Assembly: GCA_033809355.1 (NCBI GenBank) | Contig: JAPXLV010000001.1 | Span: 62,001 to 126,000, forward strand | Direction: 5' to 3' | DNA: 64,000 nucleotides | DNA from: T3Sed10-213 sp012519365 | GTDB lineage: Bacteria > Planctomycetota > Phycisphaerae > Sedimentisphaerales > Anaerohalosphaeraceae | Shown: positions 61,382 through 64,000 of the stretch, in pieces | Layout of the letters: the number at the start of each line of letters is the position of its first letter | Position numbering within the stretch: position 1 is the stretch's first letter | Translations under genes and position numbers: made by a program | Notes under the pieces: generated by a model | Databases searched by the model: none | Told to the model about the DNA's origin: nothing | Seen by the model: the letters and a program-made list of their open reading frames with translations, nothing else

Positions 61382-63385
61382 CTACAGCCACTCAAAGGGA
61401 TCGGCGCTGACCCGTTCCACACGGCATTCGGGAATGGCGGCCAGAAATTGTCGGCCGTAATGTTTTTTGACAATGCGGCTGTCCAGCACGACCACCATTC
61501 CTGTATCGCTCTTACTGCGAATCAATCGGCCAAACCCCTGTTTGAATTTGATAATCGCCATTGGCAGCTGATATTCCATAAAGGGGTTTTGGCCTTTTTG
61601 CCGCATCCGCTCGATGCGTCCCTGGATCAGCGGATGGCTCGGCACGGCAAACGGCAGCCGCACGATGATCACATTGGACAGTGCCTCACCGGGCACATCG
61701 ACGCCCTGCCAGAAACTGTCGGTGCCGAACAGCACACAACGGCCGTCCTGCTTAAACCGCGACAGCATCCGGTCGCGATCCAGCCCGGCGCCCTGCACCA
61801 GCAAATTCATCTCGTGCTCGTCCAGCCAGTCTTTGAGCCGCTCGACGGTTTGCTGCATCATCGCATAACTGGTAAACAGCACGAAGGCCCGCCCCTGACT
61901 TTTGAGCAGATATTTTTGAATCGCCGCTGCGGCCTTCTCGATAAAGTCCGGCGCGTTGGGGTCGGGCATATCCGCTTCAATATACATCACCATCTGACGG
62001 CGATAATCAAAAGGCGAGCCGACCTGCAACGCTTCAAAATGATCCAACCCGATGCGTTCAGCAAAGAAGGCAAACCCCTCTTTGTCCCCTTTGCCGCAAC
62101 TGAGCGTCGCGCTGGTCAATACGACCGATTTATACGCCCCAAAGAGCCGCTCACGAAGGTATGGCGCCACATCCAGCGGCGCTGCTCGCAGGGTAATCCG
62201 CTTGTATTTACCGTTTTCCGCTTCGACCCAATAGACGCAGTCGTCGCGTGTCTGCTGCAAAAAATCGCTCAAGTCCTTTTCTGCCTGTGCCAATTGGTCA
62301 ATGCTGCGTACCAATTCAAATTTATCTTCCTCATCCTTAAGCGATTTGACCAGCTGCACAAGACTCAGCCGCAATTCCTTAAGTGCGTCCGACAGCGTGT
62401 CCTCGACAAAGCCCGGCTCACACCGTCCGCCGGTTTCTTCGCCGGCATGGGCAAACCAGGCTTGCACCTGTGCGAAAAAGACCTGCTGAGCGGTGCGACA
62501 CCGTCGAACGCATTGGCGGGCCTGGTCGGCATTGGTAAGCCAGGCCAACAGGCCGCGTCGGCGTCGCACGTGATAGAGGCGATCCAGCAGCGAGGTGATG
62601 GTGTATTGGCTGATGTGGATGCCGAAATGCTCCTCGGCAACATGTTCGATGGTATGTGCCTCGTCCAGCACGACATATTCATACTCGGGCAGCACGCCGG
62701 CCCCTTCGCTTTTGAGCGCCAAATCGCTAAACAGCAGGGCGTGATTGGCCACAATAATATCGGCCGCCTCAAGCTGTCGCCGTGCCCTCCAGTAAAAACA
62801 CTGGGCAAAATGGGCGCACTTTCGCCCTTTGCAGTTGCCATGTTCGCTTTGCACTGCCTGCCAGACCTGAGCCGAGGGCAGTTCGGGCAAATCGCTGAGT
62901 GAGCCGTCTTTGGTACGTGCAGCCCAATCGGCAATCGCGATCAATTCCACGCCGCTGTCGTCAAACAAGCTCTGCTGTCGATGTTTGGCATACTCCAGCC
63001 GCCGCTTGCACAGATAGTGGCCGCGTCCTTTGGCCAGGCACACCACGACGCCCTCTTCCAGCAGTGTCTGTAAAAAAGGAATGTCTTTCTGAATCAGTTG
63101 CTGCTGCAGATTGAGGGTATATGTGCTGATGACCACCCGGCCCGCCTTGCGCAGCGCGATATCAAATGCCCCGGCCAAATAGGCAAAACTTTTGCCCACA
63201 CCGGTGCCGGCCTCCACCGCCAGATGAAACTGCTCGCGGAAGGCCTGCTGCACGCGCTGTGCCATAGCCAGTTGCTGGGGCCGCAACTCAAAACGAGGCC
63301 ATAGCCGGGCCGCTATCCCCTGCTCGCCCAGCAGGGTGTCGGCCTCAAGTCCGTTCGGTTGTTTGGCAAACGAAATCACCCGCAT
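61382..63385 (-). CDS. DinG/XPD-type ATP-dependent DNA helicase
   Basis: A 667-residue superfamily 2 helicase with an iron-sulfur cluster, acting 5'-3' on branched or damaged DNA. Motif I is EAGTGVGKSFAYL, followed by the cluster cysteines CLAKGRGHYLCKRR and GNCKGRKCAHFAQC. Motif II is VVLDEAHTIEHVAE, motif III region LTSATLS, then FVLFTSYAMMQQTV, and motif VI IKFKQGFGRLIRSKSD. Length and layout match the bacterial DinG/YoaA branch, without a nuclease domain. It is convergent with the ATP-grasp gene across a shared terminator. Confidence 0.93.
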   Translation of the reverse strand: MRVISFAKQPNGLEADTLLGEQGIAARLWPRFELRPQQLAMAQRVQQAFREQFHLAVEAGTGVGKSFAYLAGAFDIALRKAGRVVISTYTLNLQQQLIQKDIPFLQTLLEEGVVVCLAKGRGHYLCKRRLEYAKHRQQSLFDDSGVELIAIADWAARTKDGSLSDLPELPSAQVWQAVQSEHGNCKGRKCAHFAQCFYWRARRQLEAADIIVANHALLFSDLALKSEGAGVLPEYEYVVLDEAHTIEHVAEEHFGIHISQYTITSLLDRLYHVRRRRGLLAWLTNADQARQCVRRCRTAQQVFFAQVQAWFAHAGEETGGRCEPGFVEDTLSDALKELRLSLVQLVKSLKDEEDKFELVRSIDQLAQAEKDLSDFLQQTRDDCVYWVEAENGKYKRITLRAAPLDVAPYLRERLFGAYKSVVLTSATLSCGKGDKEGFAFFAERIGLDHFEALQVGSPFDYRRQMVMYIEADMPDPNAPDFIEKAAAAIQKYLLKSQGRAFVLFTSYAMMQQTVERLKDWLDEHEMNLLVQGAGLDRDRMLSRFKQDGRCVLFGTDSFWQGVDVPGEALSNVIIVRLPFAVPSHPLIQGRIERMRQKGQNPFMEYQLPMAIIKFKQGFGRLIRSKSDTGMVVVLDSRIVKKHYGRQFLAAIPECRVERVSADPFEWL

Positions 63386-63424
63386 TCCTTACAGCACGTG
63401 ACCTGCACGCTGGAACGATGCCTG

Positions 63425-64000
63425 TTAGTCCTGCGTCGCTTCATTGGGCAAAATGACCCTTTGCAGCACGGCAACGGCCTTGTCGTCGGGCAGAGTCTCG
63501 ATGGCTTTGCGAATCGCCTCGGCCGCACGCTGAGTCTGGCCGTCCTGATACAGCACGAACGCCATCAAAAACGCCAAATCGCCGGACTGGCTGCGTTGCT
63601 GCCAGGTTTCCATTTCGAGCAGACGGTTTTCAAATACATCGCGATCGCCGATCAGAGCGGCCAAATCCACTTTTTCAGTGGCGACGTTCTCGTTCAGCAG
63701 AATCGCCTTGCGCAAGGCGCGCGAACTGCTGATATATTCGCCGGCCGCGAACAGCGCAAAGGCCCGTCCGGCATACGGCCGCGCATCGGTCGGGGTCCAC
63801 ACCGTTGCCAGCTCAAAGGCATCGGCGGCCTTATAGAATTTGCCTTCTTTCAGGAACCGCTCGGCGGCGACCAGATATTGCATCGAACGTGCTTCAGCAA
63901 GCCGCTCAAAGGTTTTGTATTTGCTCAGCAGTGCCGCCGCCTCGGCCTGTTGTTCGTCGGTCAAAATCGGCCCTTCGGCCTCCTCATCAAGCGTCGATCG
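63425..64000 (-). CDS. TPR-repeat protein (5' end outside the window)
   Basis: The frame is open to the window edge, so the N terminus is missing; at least 191 residues are present. An inner TTG codon (63964) is an unlikely start because the frame continues upstream without a stop. Tetratricopeptide-like helical pairs are visible: AAERFLKEGKFYKAADAFEL, then ATVWTPTDARPYAGRAFALF and LMAFVLYQDGQTQRAAEAIR. The function is not determined. It lies 39 bases upstream of the helicase gene on the same strand and may be cotranscribed. Confidence 0.75.
   Translation of the reverse strand, partial: RSTLDEEAEGPILTDEQQAEAAALLSKYKTFERLAEARSMQYLVAAERFLKEGKFYKAADAFELATVWTPTDARPYAGRAFALFAAGEYISSSRALRKAILLNENVATEKVDLAALIGDRDVFENRLLEMETWQQRSQSGDLAFLMAFVLYQDGQTQRAAEAIRKAIETLPDDKAVAVLQRVILPNEATQD

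Noticed and set aside
61379..62902. Plus-strand open frame of 507 codons opposite the helicase
   Set aside because: Helicase motifs I, II and VI and the four cysteines are on the minus strand; the antisense frame has no support.

Overview
The window reads as a chromosomal segment of a free-living, Gram-negative, probably anaerobic polysaccharide degrader. The best guess is a planctomycete of the Phycisphaerae/Sedimentisphaerales type. This is inference from gene content: a full Rnf complex, lipopolysaccharide-heptose genes, a PknB-type Ser/Thr kinase with a C-terminal membrane anchor, a PQQ-type propeller, single-chain GlyRS, many secreted glycoside hydrolases and small planctomycete-like orphans. 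No rRNA, tRNA, CRISPR array, phage or intact insertion sequence was seen. Coding density is high on both strands, and many long antisense reading frames are mere shadows of GC-rich genes.

Layout. 0-9.7 kb: bioA, glyQS, a YhcH-type protein, a membrane orphan, a secreted phosphoesterase, a Nudix hydrolase, a secreted zinc peptidase and a Ser/Thr kinase. 9.8-13.2 kb: a minus-strand operon hldD - nitroreductase - lipoprotein esterase - radical SAM, closed by a terminator. 13.5-25.1 kb: a sensor kinase, a secreted GH51 arabinofuranosidase, the leucine cluster leuA-leuC-leuD-leuB (minus strand, with a decayed S23 four-helix-bundle element between leuC and leuD) and a secreted GH29 fucosidase. 25.5-32.9 kb: a 49-residue conserved-looking small protein, a TPR lipoprotein, acylphosphatase, enolase, a BaiN-type flavoprotein, cmk-plsC and an M48 peptidase. 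32.9-38.7 kb: rnfCDGEAB, preceded by a small Cys-rich membrane protein. 38.8-49.7 kb: sugar metabolism (Gfo/Idh-type protein, aldolase/dehydrogenase fusion, heparinase-like lyase, GH127 arabinofuranosidase) and a broken PQQ propeller. 49.7-56.1 kb: DUF2062 protein, heptosyltransferase, DUF4870 protein, guaB, a secreted orphan and a thioredoxin-reductase-like gene. 56.1-61.3 kb: tetR - kamA - GNAT/histone-deacetylase fusion - ATP-grasp ligase. 61.4-64 kb: a DinG/XPD helicase and a truncated TPR gene.

How it fits together. GH51, GH29, GH127 and the lyase release L-arabinose, L-fucose and uronic-acid-type sugars from plant or algal polymers, and the aldolase/SDR fusion could process the resulting deoxysugars. 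Rnf couples ferredoxin:NAD redox chemistry to an ion gradient. hldD and the GT9 enzyme point to heptose-containing lipopolysaccharide.

The most interesting locus is tetR-kamA-GNAT::HDAC-ATP-grasp. A lysine 2,3-aminomutase with both lysine-binding aspartates sits beside one polypeptide carrying both an acetyltransferase and a zinc deacetylase, followed by an amino-acid/peptide ligase. A double palindromic operator overlaps an apparently leaderless tetR promoter. It looks like a regulated beta-lysine acetylation/ligation pathway that I do not recognise as a described system.
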